In this document: piece after piece, positions 48,201 through 58,213 of the stretch | Layout: each line of letters begins with the position of its first letter | Position numbering within the stretch: the first letter of the stretch is position 1 | DNA from: Branchiostoma lanceolatum | Taxonomy: Eukaryota > Chordata > Leptocardii > Amphioxiformes > Branchiostomatidae | Assembly: GCF_035083965.1 (NCBI RefSeq) | Contig: NC_089732.1 | Coordinates: forward strand, 9,687,424 to 9,751,423 | Length of the DNA stretch: 64,000 nt | Reading direction: 5' to 3' | Made by a program: the position numbers and the translations under genes | Notes under the pieces: generated by a model | The model's input: the letters and a program-made list of their open reading frames with translations, nothing else | What the model was told of the DNA's origin: nothing | Databases searched by the model: none

Positions 48201-49118
48201 TAGTATGCTATCATTTCCTTTCGACAACAATGGCAAGTTGGTTCGCTGAAATGATTGTCAATGTGGATGAAAGGCTAAAGAGATATATGTATTCACATCT
48301 CTTTTCATTTGAAAATTGAAGTATGAATCTTGAAAGTCGTCCATGTTATATCAGCAGTAACTGACATCATGATTAGATTGTGTGGGGGGAAAATGCATAA
48401 GAAATTTCATTTCATGTCATTTGTATGGTCCAAGAAAGGGTAATTCTGCAACCGTAAAATAATTTATAAACTTTGCAAAAATAGGCCAGAAAAGATTTAG
48501 CGAAAAAGACAAACCTGTACCACAGTATCATGATCGTCAAATTATGCACAATAATCCATACATTCCATCATTATCATATATTACGTTTATGTAGTGGTCC
48601 AGTCGAAAGCTTCAGCAACAGATCTGATTATAAGATACGTATCTTCGTTTCCGATGGCACACATCAACAACCCCGAGAGGACAAACTTGCACACGGTTTT
48701 AACACTTAGTTCAAATGACGTATGGCGAATTTACAAGTTTCAGAAAACGTGCGCCATAATCAGTCACATGCACAATGACAGCTAAACTTGGCAACCGGCC
48801 CACAGAATGTTAAATATGGCCTGGAGTGCCTTGCACTTATCTGGGATGTATTCTTATGGGTCGTATACAAATCGGAGCAGGCCGGCTAAGACCGGAACCC
48901 GCGATCAACAAAATACAGGGCGCTAAACCCGGCTCATTTCCGCGCGCTCGGACCTGGCCGCTCTACTGTACGGCTCAGGCGTCTACAGGAGGGAGAAAAG
49001 CATATCTACGGTCCCGCCTAGCTACAAAGCGAGGTATGGATTGTCATGGTGGGCGTATGCGAGAGAGAAACAAGTTGCAATTTTTCCACTCCTCACCTGC
49101 AACACCAGCGTCCGCCAT
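33259..49118 (-). CDS. RANBP3: Ran-binding protein 3 (RANBP3)
   Basis: Nuclear Ran-GTP-binding cofactor of the exportin CRM1. Coding exons in transcript order: 49118-49097, 45192-45125, 44189-44153, 43625-43581, 43093-43013, 39269-39183, 39062-39007, 38807-38524, 38115-37983, 37625-37534, 37393-37192, 36444-36367, 36017-35969, 35813-35701, 35206-35086, 34673-34537, 34027-33808, 33329-33259 (stop TAG). The total of 1896 nt closes the frame at 631 codons; the human protein is slightly shorter. The N-terminus has KPAIAPARFVYG, as in the vertebrate N-terminus. Exon 38524-38807 holds a bipartite basic stretch (KR...KKAKK), a likely nuclear localisation signal. FxFG-type motifs (GFVFGEKLEERV, SFIFGQNMNERV) and two NYFLQF motifs follow. 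The Ran-binding domain lies at about residues 405-560 (KVTGEEGERNVMQ, ERGRGCLRLND, VMRSQGSLRL). The C-terminal tail is acidic. The donor of exon 37983-38115 lies in a 12-bp repeat and is the least certain junction. Confidence 0.95.
34889..34974. mobile_element. TTAA-ended mini-MITE, copy 1
   Basis: Starts ttaacctactccttgctgcc and ends gagctaaaggttaa. The middle actctgtaaccaata...ggtgccaaatggctacttc is shared with copies at 38191, 45283, 56883 and 60061. TTAA at both ends suggests TTAA target preference. Confidence 0.8.
38191..38270. mobile_element. TTAA-ended mini-MITE, copy 2 (inverted)
   Basis: ttaaccttctccctgctgaa ... ggcagcagggagaatgttaa: the family in the opposite orientation, with the core attggttacagggttagg. 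Confidence 0.85.
39007..39125. other. RANBP3 exon and adjoining dispersed-repeat fragment
   Basis: Exon 39007-39062 is followed upstream in the transcript by ttactgtaaatgcattcaag...ttttcatttcgcagtag (about 39081-39127). That resembles the end of the MITE at 59196-59354. It is a short relic only. Confidence 0.35.
40735..40865. repeat. Dispersed repeat 'GGACGGA', copy 1
   Basis: Contains aaaaattcaccccgtcccgg, cgtccgtcccaaaaacatg and acatgaaaatatatttt. It shares order and wording with stretches at about 51310-51490 and 63205-63395 (aattttcaccccatccatcc; ttcatgatatgaaattga). Type unknown. Confidence 0.55.
41477..41745. repeat. Dispersed repeat with ATTTCAGGTCATTNGGT
   Basis: The phrase caaatttcaggtcatt occurs twice, at about 41499 and 41652, each after acatatacagc or acctctgtacc. 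The stretch ends in a (gaa)n run. A related tail (gatttgacaggaga) is at about 40196. It is probably a degenerate interspersed element in a RANBP3 intron. Confidence 0.45.
45283..45363. mobile_element. TTAA-ended mini-MITE, copy 3 (inverted)
   Basis: ttaacctttagcactctgaa ... gtagcagggagaaggttaa, with the core attggttacagagttagg. In a RANBP3 intron. Confidence 0.85.
46578..46778. mobile_element. GC-rich MITE, intact copy with TAA target duplication
   Basis: Left terminus tgctagggtcacatttc, right terminus gaaatgtgaccctagca: an exact 17-bp inverted repeat. Inner TIRs ggcccggccgggc and gcccggccgggtcc follow. It is flanked by taa at 46575-46577 and 46779-46781. The 3-bp TAA duplication fits PIF/Harbinger-type elements (inference). 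This 201-bp copy defines the ends of the family seen in the receptor introns. Confidence 0.88.
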
Positions 49119-49300
49119 GATGGGATTTCTTTTCACCCGTCATGCCTTGCGCAAGCCCTACACTAATTTGAAACACGGGCTGTAATTGGCTCTTTTTGTG
49201 TAGCACTATGCAAAGACTCTTTGGTATTCATCCAATCAAAATATTCGTTATAAAGACATTTCTGCAGCTAGTGGTACCTTATTTACCGCGGGAAATTAGA
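49119..49300 (-). promoter_or_regulatory. Probable RANBP3 promoter region
   Basis: Immediately upstream of the RANBP3 ATG on the minus strand. It contains a CCAAT on the minus strand (attgg at about 49184-49188) and another on the plus strand (ccaat near 49232). No TATA box was seen. The transcription start is not determinable here. Confidence 0.4.
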
Positions 49301-50296
49301 ATTCCCATGACACCAGGATAGAGCAGGCTTTTAAATAATTAATCAAGAGGGCCTGCATACTTTTTCGAAAAGCATAACTACAGGTTTGAGAAGTTGAACC
49401 TATTTTGATGTACCCTGATGTCAATGGGGGCTGCCATGTTGATTGTGATGTCATGGTAGGGCCATTTTGTTGTATTACAGGTACCATAACCTCCTTGGTT
49501 GTACCAAATCTGATCCAATACCACCTTAAATGTTTTGTTGAAATTAGGCCATACCGTAGCTTGTTGATGAATGAACAGTTGAATAAGGGCAAGAAAATGA
49601 CTGATTGTGTAATGATGTCTTTATTTCTGTCATTAATTTTGTGGTTTTCGATTAACCAGTGTATTTTGTGACAATATCTTTTATCTTGAAGACAGCCAAC
49701 AATGCAAACAACTTCAACTGAATAAGCAGCAACTGCTAGTAAATAATGTCTTCCCCTGTCCCTCTCCCTGTCCTTTTATATATAGTTCCTCTTAAAAGGA
49801 GCTTGAGATTCTAAGATACTGTACGCCACTTGAGTTGTTTTATTATTTACTGTAACGTTAATTCACTTTATCTTCACGGTAGCAAAATTTCATTGTGTAA
49901 GGAAAACTCACTGAACTTAAACTTCACGGTGGCGGCAAGTGATTTACAGAACAGATGTGTGAAGGAATCATTAATAATTACAGCAGGTTTTTCACGATGA
50001 TGATAAATTCACAGTACAGAGGTGACCATAAAGTGAACATAAAGTTACAGTGAAAGAAACAAGAATTACAGTACCTATCTATGTTAATTGTTATGTTATG
50101 TGTTCATCACGTTATGTTAATGAGATCAAGGCAATGACATCATTGTAGAAGTTGGGGTCATGTGATTCCCCCTTCAGTCTTTTTCCATGATGACTCCACC
50201 ATCGATGTTGTGAACAAAAGTTCCTCCGCTTTTAAGTTGCATTACTCAGGCACTGCATGTGTCTCCGAGTCGATCCTTCGCGTTCCAACAGTGATA
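49301..50296. other. Spacer between RANBP3 and FGGY
   Basis: No coding exon recognised. Bases about 49846-50069 form a repeat with ttactgtaacg...agttacagtg termini, a candidate MITE. The part near 50296 would be the FGGY 3' UTR. Confidence 0.5.
49846..50069. mobile_element. Candidate MITE with TTACTGTAA termini
   Basis: The left end tttactgtaacgttaattca and right end aagaattacagta are roughly inverted. Internal motifs cttcacggt and gtgaaaga recur in both halves. The style resembles the element at 59196-59354, but the match is loose. Confidence 0.4.
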
Positions 50297-53200
50297 CTAT
50301 GTACTAGACATGATGCTGGCATATTCTCTTTGGTTCTCTACCATCTTCAAGAACACAGCATACTTCTTGTCATGATACCTGCAGAGGAAGAATTTATAAT
50401 AATAGGTTACTAGTACAAGTTGTCATTAGAATCTTCTTTAATGTTAAAAGGCCACTGTTTTGCAGACTGTGAAGTTAGGTATATATTATAAAGACTATAC
50501 AGTAAATTTCATATGGAAGCATCCCCAATGGCGACAGGTTTTTTTTTTGCTCTGATGGCTGGGGAGAATGTGTGACTGTTGGAGTCCAGATCAAATAGGA
50601 GTACGGACACTACAGATTTTCACAGTACTTGTGTATTTTGTAAAAACCTCAGAGTACATGTAGGTCTATCCAGGATGGCAACAGGGCTACAAAATTAATT
50701 TTGAATACTTAACTCATACCTTTTGTCCTCTTTTCTTGGTTGCAGCACCGACCCCGCCCTAGCCATGCAGCCCATTGCACTCTGGGAATGTAAAAGGACC
50801 AGTATTGATCAAACCTAACAACATTCAACAAGATATATATTAATCTAAATTTCAAAATTAGGCTTTTGGCTTTGAATTGAGTCTGTAAATAGCCTCAGGG
50901 CAAAACAAGTTTTGCAAATTGAGTACTACCAACTTTTTTTTGAGTGGGAACTGGGAACTGACAGCTTTTTCACCATTGTTCCGAGTTACCCTACACTATT
51001 CAACAAGTGCAGATCAAGACGCCTTTGATTTGTTCTGTTCTGAGACCACTGTATGCCACAGTTGAGCAGGTCTGACCTGTATAGTTGGGAAGTCCCCTGA
51101 AGCGTAAGCTCCCAGAATAGCTGCACCAACCAGCACTGACTCAGGCTCTGCTGGAAGAACTACAGGCAGACCTACGGTAAAATAAAATTCAGATGGAAAA
51201 AATGACAATGAAACAGTCATGATATTATGTAACACAAGCATTCCACTAGGGTGGCGGCAACTGTGCTGAGACAAAGTGATTTGACAGAGCTGTCGTCAGG
51301 ACCTCTTCCTCCGTCCCAGGATGGAAATTTATTTGTTGGGACGGACAAAAATTTCACTCCATCCGTCCCCAAAATCTAAACTTCATGACATAAAATTGAT
51401 GAAAATGTACAAAAGTATAAAAATTAGAGATTTAACGACAAATATTAACAACCTTGGCTCTCAAACAGTGAGTTGGATGGAAAATAGATTTGAAGCTGGA
51501 AAAAGCCCTGCAGACTGCTTAACGAATTTCATCAATAAAAAACAAATCTTTTTCTGTTTTGTGTGTTTTGTTGTCTCTTCAGTCATATTTTTGCATGATA
51601 TTCCTTAAAATATTGCATAAATCCAATTGTGGTCACAGATCTCCATCTAGAGGAATGGAGGCCCAAATTGTTAAGTTGTGAGGAAGCAGAAAATTTCTCA
51701 GAGATGGACCACTCTTACCTGTGACATCTGCATGAGTCTGTACAAACAGCGGGTTCTTGCTGAGCCCCCCACACATGAACAGAGTGGTGATGTCATGCCC
51801 AGCCCCTCGCAGAGCCTCCAAGATGTGTCTTGTGCCATACTGGATTTGGAGAAAATGATTCAGAAACACTTTATAGTATACTTGGGTCGGGCTATGATAC
51901 GTTCATCGAAAACCAATGGGGTCCTCAGATTTACACCATATTCTAAAAAAAACTTGAGAGTAAAGATAGAAATACCCCAAAAAATGAAAAATTTTTTCTG
52001 CACACAATAGTCCTATGACATTTGAATGGAGAACTCACTGCCAGGGCTTGTACAGTGGCCAGGTACAGGAGTGCCAGGTCTTGGAGGCCGGCGCTCAAAC
52101 GAAGTCCACAGATCTGCAAAGAAAACTTTCTTTCAAACCATTTGTTGCATACCAGCAAACTAATAGAATTATCTTACTTTTTTTCTGCTCAGATATAGAA
52201 ATAGATAGTAGTTACATCTAACTCTACACCACTCTAACTGTCTGTGGTACTGAATAACAGCTATACCACACTTGCTGTCCTTGGTGCTGAAGGACAGAAA
52301 CATCAACAAAGATCACCATACTCGTGAGAATTGATATATCACTAGATCAAAGCCGTAGGCTTACTGTAAAGAAAAATAGGGTTCCCTTGTCAAAGTATTC
52401 TCATATTACACCCAAGTAGTTGATTTTGCTGCCGTTGGTTGTTTTTCCCACATCCTCACGGTTGTCATTCAGAAGCATGAGGTGGTTGTAAATCTGTTGT
52501 AACTTGTTTGGGACATTGTTTTGCCCATGTCTACACCCGCACAAAGCATGAAAACTGGAATACAGAAAAGGAGAAATCCTTGATGTAGAACCTTACCATT
52601 CCTGTGAGGGATGGGTCAGCGAGGGGTGACCTGTTGCCATGGTAATCCGGCCACACCTGGAGACCGCTGGCCAGAGTGGCTGGTGATGAGAGGTGCTTGT
52701 CTGATGCCAGGCCGTAGAGGTATGTGTTCAGGTATTCATAGACAGACTTGCCACTGAGAAAAATAGTTATCCAAAATCATTTTGAAGCAAGGAAAGATGT
52801 ATTTCAGTATGAGAACATGGTTGTTACACAATAAGCAGTGCACAAAAGTGGTTGTGGGGGGGGGGTGTCACACAAAGTTGTGCCAATCCCACACTTAATT
52901 TTTCAGGGGGGAGATTTTTTAATGGGGTCAATTTTTCATGGGGGACAATTTTTCATTGGGGATAATTCTTCATCAGGGATAATTTTTCATGTGGGGCACT
53001 TTTTCATGGGGGACAATTTTTCATGGGGGACAATTCTTCATCATGAAGTTCATGGGGGACAATTCTTCATGGGGGACACTTTTTCATGGAGCCACTTTTA
53101 TCAGATTACAGATTTTACAGATTTCATTCTGTAGGCAACTTTCATTGGCCAATTTTTTTAATTTATTTGCAAACATGAAAACGTTTTGGGGATCCCAGAG

Positions 53201-56200
53201 GATGTTATCCTCATAATCAAATCAACATGGCCTTATTGTATAAAAATGCTGAAATAATTAGCTACGGGTACACATTTAATTGTGACACATCTGGAAGATA
53301 TATTCCTACCTGCTGGTTGCCTTCTCCTTCAGTTCTGGAAAAGCAGCATGGGTCTCTACAACATGGTCTATCTGCAAAAATATAAGAGTTACATTAGAAA
53401 TACCACTTCTTGTCAGAGTTCACGTGGGTAATCCCCTACCTTTCTTCTAATTAATCCCATTCCTATCCCCTTTTTCCCATCTTCCTTCACCCATAAGGGC
53501 CAACCTTTACTCAACAGTATACACTTCCTGGCACCTTTGACCCTTTACTGAAGCCACATTACTGTATGGTCAGTCATCCTGAAGAAGGCCATAATGAGAA
53601 GCTGATAATGTCTTTGATTTTCTGTGTTGGATCAAATGTTTCTGAAAAAGCTTTAAAAGTATGTTTTTTCTATTCACCACTTTTCCTGTTGCACTCTGTC
53701 CTCCCTCATTAAGCCAAAGGCCTGGCACCATGGCGGAGAAGTAAGGTCCCCACACACCTGGCACAAAGATGGCATCCTTACTGAGCTGAAGGTCAAGAAA
53801 TACTCAAGGTCAGGCATAGTCCTCCTAAATGCTATTAAAAAAATCTTGACTTAGTGATATTCAATGTAGCAGAATGTTTGATTGGGAAACAAATTAGCGT
53901 TACCTACATATTATGGCCACTGTTAGGATATTAGATAAAGTTCACTTACTGCCATATGACAGGATGATGTGCCACATATAAGGGACAGTCGAGTTGTGAT
54001 TGGTTGATTTTCACATGAAAGGCCATGACCTTTGACATCTGCTCCAACCATTCCTGAAAGAGATTACACTGCTCTAGAACTTGCAATAACAAAAGTGTTA
54101 TCAACATCACTTACTTCTAGTAGTAGCAAGGCCTACCCACAGAGAAGTCAACATGCAAAATCTGCTTATGCATTCATGACTGAATCGCTCTTTTGACAGA
54201 CTTATCGACAGAGAATTACTATTAAAATCAGTAACTCGGTAAGTTGAAGAAGAAGCTGAACCCGAGTACCTAGTCCCCCTGCGTGTGCATCAATGAGTGA
54301 GGTCCCCACGGCTGTCCCCTCTGCCAGCCCCAGATCCAAAGCAGCAGACCTGGTCAGCCCCTCCCCTATCCTCTCACCAGGGGACTGTACTTCACAGCCT
54401 GTGGGAAAGAAGGGGGATTATCAAATAGTAGAATTGGCTGGTAGTGAGTCAAGATTACTCAACTAGCTAATTAGTTTGAGCTTCTCCATGAATTAGGACC
54501 AGCAAGTATTGTACCTGATTTTACTTTCAGTCACACAGTCCTAATCCACACACAAGCAAACAGACCTGCCCTTGGTGCTGAACACTGTCTACAACAATCA
54601 GTTGTTTCTGGAACTTTGCAGGATGGTAAGATATCATAATACATCATTTCAGATTTTACAACTACCCTGGGCCTCAATCATTGCACTATAAATGTACACG
54701 TAGATGAGTTCAACTCAATACCAATTTTTGCATATTTATCTGAAACAAGGTCTTCTAGTCCAATCTCCTGCCAGAAACTGTCGCTCCACTCGTCAGATGC
54801 AGAGTACGTCCACTTGCAGACCAGACTACACAGGGACCTGCAATAGAACAGAGAGAAAAACGTGTTTGAAACATGATTAAGTGAGTTTATACAGGCAAAC
54901 AGACCTGTCCTTAGTGCTGAACACCATGTGCACACAGGCAAACAGACCTGTCCTTGGTGCTGAACACCATGTGCACACAGGCAAACAGACCTGTCCTTGG
55001 TGCTGAACACCATCTGCACACAGGAAAACAGACCTGTCCTTGGTGCTGAACACCATCCACACACAGGAAAACAGATCTGTTCTTGGTGCTGAACACTATC
55101 TACAGATGAGCATACAGACTTGTGTGTGGATGCACCATCCAAACACAAGCTTACAGACTTGGTGTTGAATACCATCCACACATATGCAAACAGACCTGTC
55201 CCTGTTGCTTACATGAATACAGCTTTAAAAGTTACTGCAACTAAAGCATCTATTAATGTGACTTTGTATTATTACAGGTTTATTCTACTGGTAACACTTT
55301 CATCAAAATCTAAGATGATAGAACACAAGGAATGTAAGTTGGAACAAAAAAAAGTATTTGACACGCAGGAAATAATGTTAATCTGACCTGGAAGCACTTC
55401 CTGTAGCCCTCCACGTCAGATAGTCAGGTAGCTCAAACATGTGACCTGCCTTCTCCCAGCATGCCTCAACAAGATTCTGTTCACAGACAAAAGTTACAGA
55501 CTGATGTAATACAATCTCCATCATTACAAAAACATTCAACAGCCATTTCAGAAAGAAATGAAATGCAGATTACAACATAGCCTACATTTAACTTGCAGCA
55601 GGCTGTTTAAAGTGCTTCAAATGTTAATTGTTACACTTCAGATAGTATTTGTAAGTTGTAAATAGTTGACATTGGAACACAGAATGTTGTCTTTCTGTTG
55701 AGATAATAAAAGGCTCAGTGGTGCCTATGGCCGTACGAAAATGATCATAGCAATCAGAAATCGGCAAAAAAATATCAAATCCCAGACCAGAATTTCCTGT
55801 GGAGTTTATATTTCACTTTGCTGAATACACTATAACAACATATGATTTTACCTCTTTTAGCCAGAGTAGTTTGGGAGGTGCCATTTCTGGAGAGACAGCC
55901 CCGCCTACATATTTCAGTACAGCATGATGGGTAGCATTTATTCTCTCTGCCTGCTCCATGGCTCGATGGTCCATCCAAAGAATGATGTTCTGTTTATTCT
56001 CACCTACACAGGGAAACATAGGAAATGCTTTTTACGAAATTTCTTTTCTCACATCCAAAAGAGTTAAAGGGCATAAGACACCAATGACATCGACATTAAG
56101 AATTTCCTGAAATTACATAAAACATAATACTATTGTTTAATAACATAGAAATTTTCACAACATATTCACACTTCGGATGTTATTGAACATCGAACCATGA

Positions 56201-57537
56201 AAACATCATTCCTCCAGCTTTTGATTCTTCCCACCAGGAAATTACATTAATCAATGACTTGCCTGCTCATGACGTCACAACGAACATGGCAGCCGATTTG
56301 GAACTTTGCGCAACGGCTCGGAAAGAACGTAATTTTTACAAGAAAACGAAATAGATATTGTTATGTCCTTTAATCAAATGTTATCACAATAATTAAGCAC
56401 TGTTTGCTCATCAAATAATGTTTTTCGCAAGCCGTTGTGTAAGGTTCCGAACCACCTGCCGTGTTCATTGTGACGTCATGAGCAGGTATTAGTCACTGAT
56501 TAATGTAATCACCTGGTGAGAAGATCAGATAAGAATAAAGAGCTGGATCCATGGAAGTATGGTTTCTGATGGTTCAATGTTAAATAACATCAGAAGGGTG
56601 TGTATTTGTTTTAAACGTTTGGCTTGGCAGTCTAACCTTTATAAGAGTCTAATTTGTTTTATAATGACTTCTTGTTTCTTCTTTGTTATCCTTAAGCCTT
56701 TAGTTGTTGATGTCAACCATACCTGACTTGCTGACTGTGAGAGGGTTGCCCTCTGCGTCGAGCAGGACCAGTGAACAGGTGGCATCAAACCCGACCCCGC
56801 GCACATGGGTCACCTCCACCGCTGAGGTCACCTCCTGCACATGGCAGAAATAAAACACCTGAATACTTTGTGTTCTTCCTTTTTAACCTTCTCCCTGCTG
56901 CCTAACTCTGTAACCAATAGAGAATGGATGCCAAATGGCTACTTCGTTGTGCTAAAGATTATTATAATAATAATAAATTAGATACTTCATGTCTAGAATA
57001 GATCTATATAGTAGGCAGATTAAAGTCCTCAAATCAACAGACTCCTTTTTTACAATTTCTTAGCTTTTTCAGACTGAAAAGTCAGTGAAATTTCGTGTCT
57101 TGCCTGAAACAAGTAGTAGGTTCTCTGATATATTAGTCCAAATCCGTAACACTGTTGTTATGAATACCAAAATGGTCAAATAATTTAGAGTGAACCGGTG
57201 CTAGAGGATCATCTTCGTAAATGCTCCACCTCTGTAGATAGGAAGTCAGTAATGACGATGATGATAACCTTCTCCCTGCAGCTGCTTCCTAACTCTGTAA
57301 TCACCTCTTTTGCCACCCTACAAGGCAAATGATTTCTTCCTGTATCACCTTGACGACCGTGCAGCAGGCAGCCCAGATGTCCTCTGACGACTGCTGGTAG
57401 AACTCTAGTTGGGGGTTCCATGTCTGGATTGGATGTACTGCCGTGGACAGTACCCGTCCCGTTCCGTCAACGAGCGCCGCACGTGCACTCCCAGTACCTA
57501 CGTCAACTCCCACATAGAATCGCTTTGCATCACTCAT
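50297..57537 (-). CDS. FGGY: FGGY carbohydrate kinase domain-containing protein
   Basis: ATP-dependent sugar kinase of the FGGY family; the animal orthologue is reported to phosphorylate D-ribulose in the cytosol. Coding exons in transcript order: 57537-57349, 56834-56723, 56003-55852, 55476-55388, 54837-54722, 54398-54270, 54053-53950, 53785-53678, 53371-53310, 52753-52597, 52113-52039, 51839-51719, 51171-51077, 50781-50720, 50378-50297 (stop TAG). The sum of 1653 nt gives 550 residues, the family length. The N-terminal ATPase lobe opens with [13 protein letters not shown], the phosphate-1 loop (about residues 10-22). GFDATCSLV and WMDHRA follow. [11 protein letters not shown] carries the probable catalytic base, Asp256. 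The C-terminal lobe has [24 protein letters not shown], the nucleotide-binding [10 protein letters not shown] and [12 protein letters not shown]. The donor of exon 53678-53785 could be 3 nt earlier; the later site (gtgaat) keeps the residue present in vertebrates. It is divergent from SPTLC1 and upstream of RANBP3 on the same strand. Confidence 0.96.
51310..51490. repeat. Dispersed repeat 'GGACGGA', copy 2
   Basis: Contains tccgtcccaggatggaaatt, ttgggacggacaaaaatttc, catccgtccccaaaatct, ttcatgacataaaattgatg and ctctcaaacagtgagttgga. Order and spacing match the copy at 63205-63395. Confidence 0.65.
52905..53095. repeat. 17-bp minisatellite, about 10 units
   Basis: Repeats of tttttcatgggggacaa and variants (attcttcatcagggata) in the FGGY intron upstream of exon 52597-52753. 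The phase is broken once by a catgaagtt insertion. Confidence 0.88.
54890..55205. repeat. 43-bp minisatellite, about 7 units
   Basis: The unit contains aaacagacctgtccttggtg then ctgaacaccatgtgcacacag. It lies in the FGGY intron between exons 55388-55476 and 54722-54837. A single outlying unit is at about 54553-54595, on the other side of the exon. The open frame it creates on the minus strand is accidental. Confidence 0.88.
56167..56603. mobile_element. Inverted-repeat element in FGGY intron 1-2 region
   Basis: Arms of about 150 bp. On the left: gatgttattgaacatcgaac, accaggaaattacattaatc, tgctcatgacgtcacaa. On the right, inverted: ttgtgacgtcatgagcagg, gattaatgtaatcacctggt, ggttcaatgttaaataacat. 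The roughly 100-bp AT-rich centre is unpaired. Located between FGGY exons 55852-56003 and 56723-56834. Confidence 0.85.
56883..56963. mobile_element. TTAA-ended mini-MITE, copy 4
   Basis: ttaaccttctccctgctgcc, taactctgtaaccaatag, ccaaatggctacttcgttgt. The right end is eroded. A further partial left end (taaccttctccctgcagctg) is at about 57264-57300. Confidence 0.75.
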
Positions 57538-58213
57538 ACCGGTAGTTACGCTACGCTGAAAAACATTATTGAACTGTTAGCTGTCCTGGATTATAAGAAG
57601 AAGCACAATGTAGAATATGGCATTAAAGGAAACTAAAAGGAATGGTTGGGAATCCGCCTATAAATCAACATTTCGAAGTTGTCTGACAAGGAGACATTGT
57701 GCAATTTTAAAAATCTTTATCCGTTGGGGCTTACCAACTTCAACACACACTCCAACTTCGTGGTGATTTAATACATGAAGGTTTAGTCCAATTAACTAGG
57801 TGTACTAATCATGTGCAGCTACCCATGCATATCTCCTTAAAACCTTACCTTATGAGACGTTGGACCCTCCCCGTTACTAGAGTTCAGATCTTTTCCATAT
57901 AAACAGGTGATGAAGTTGGTTTGAAGTCTGGGAAAGTAATAAATCAATCAACCAATGAATGAATTAATTACTGAATCAATCAGTCAATCAATCATGTAAT
58001 CTGTACTGTAGATATGTCCTGATTACTTACGATTTCACAAAATCCCTGAACAACAAAAGCGGCCTGCGTGGCGATTTGAGCTTATCATGAATAAACAAAG
58101 GTTCAAACAAACAAACAACAAACAAACCAACCGAACAAAGTTTGACTTCGCGCCAAGCGACCTTTGACCAGCCTGACTCCGTGCCCTTTACCCTTTCACC
58201 TTTACCTAGCAAA
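57538..58213. promoter_or_regulatory. Shared divergent promoter interval of FGGY and SPTLC1
   Basis: The start codons of FGGY (minus) and SPTLC1 (plus) are 676 bp apart with no repeat element recognised between them. No TATA box was seen near either start. Divergent pairs at this distance often share a promoter; that is inference. Confidence 0.45.

Noticed and set aside
54678..55181. 167-codon open frame on the minus strand
   Set aside because: Only its end is real FGGY exon (54722-54837). The rest is the 43-bp minisatellite read through an intron.
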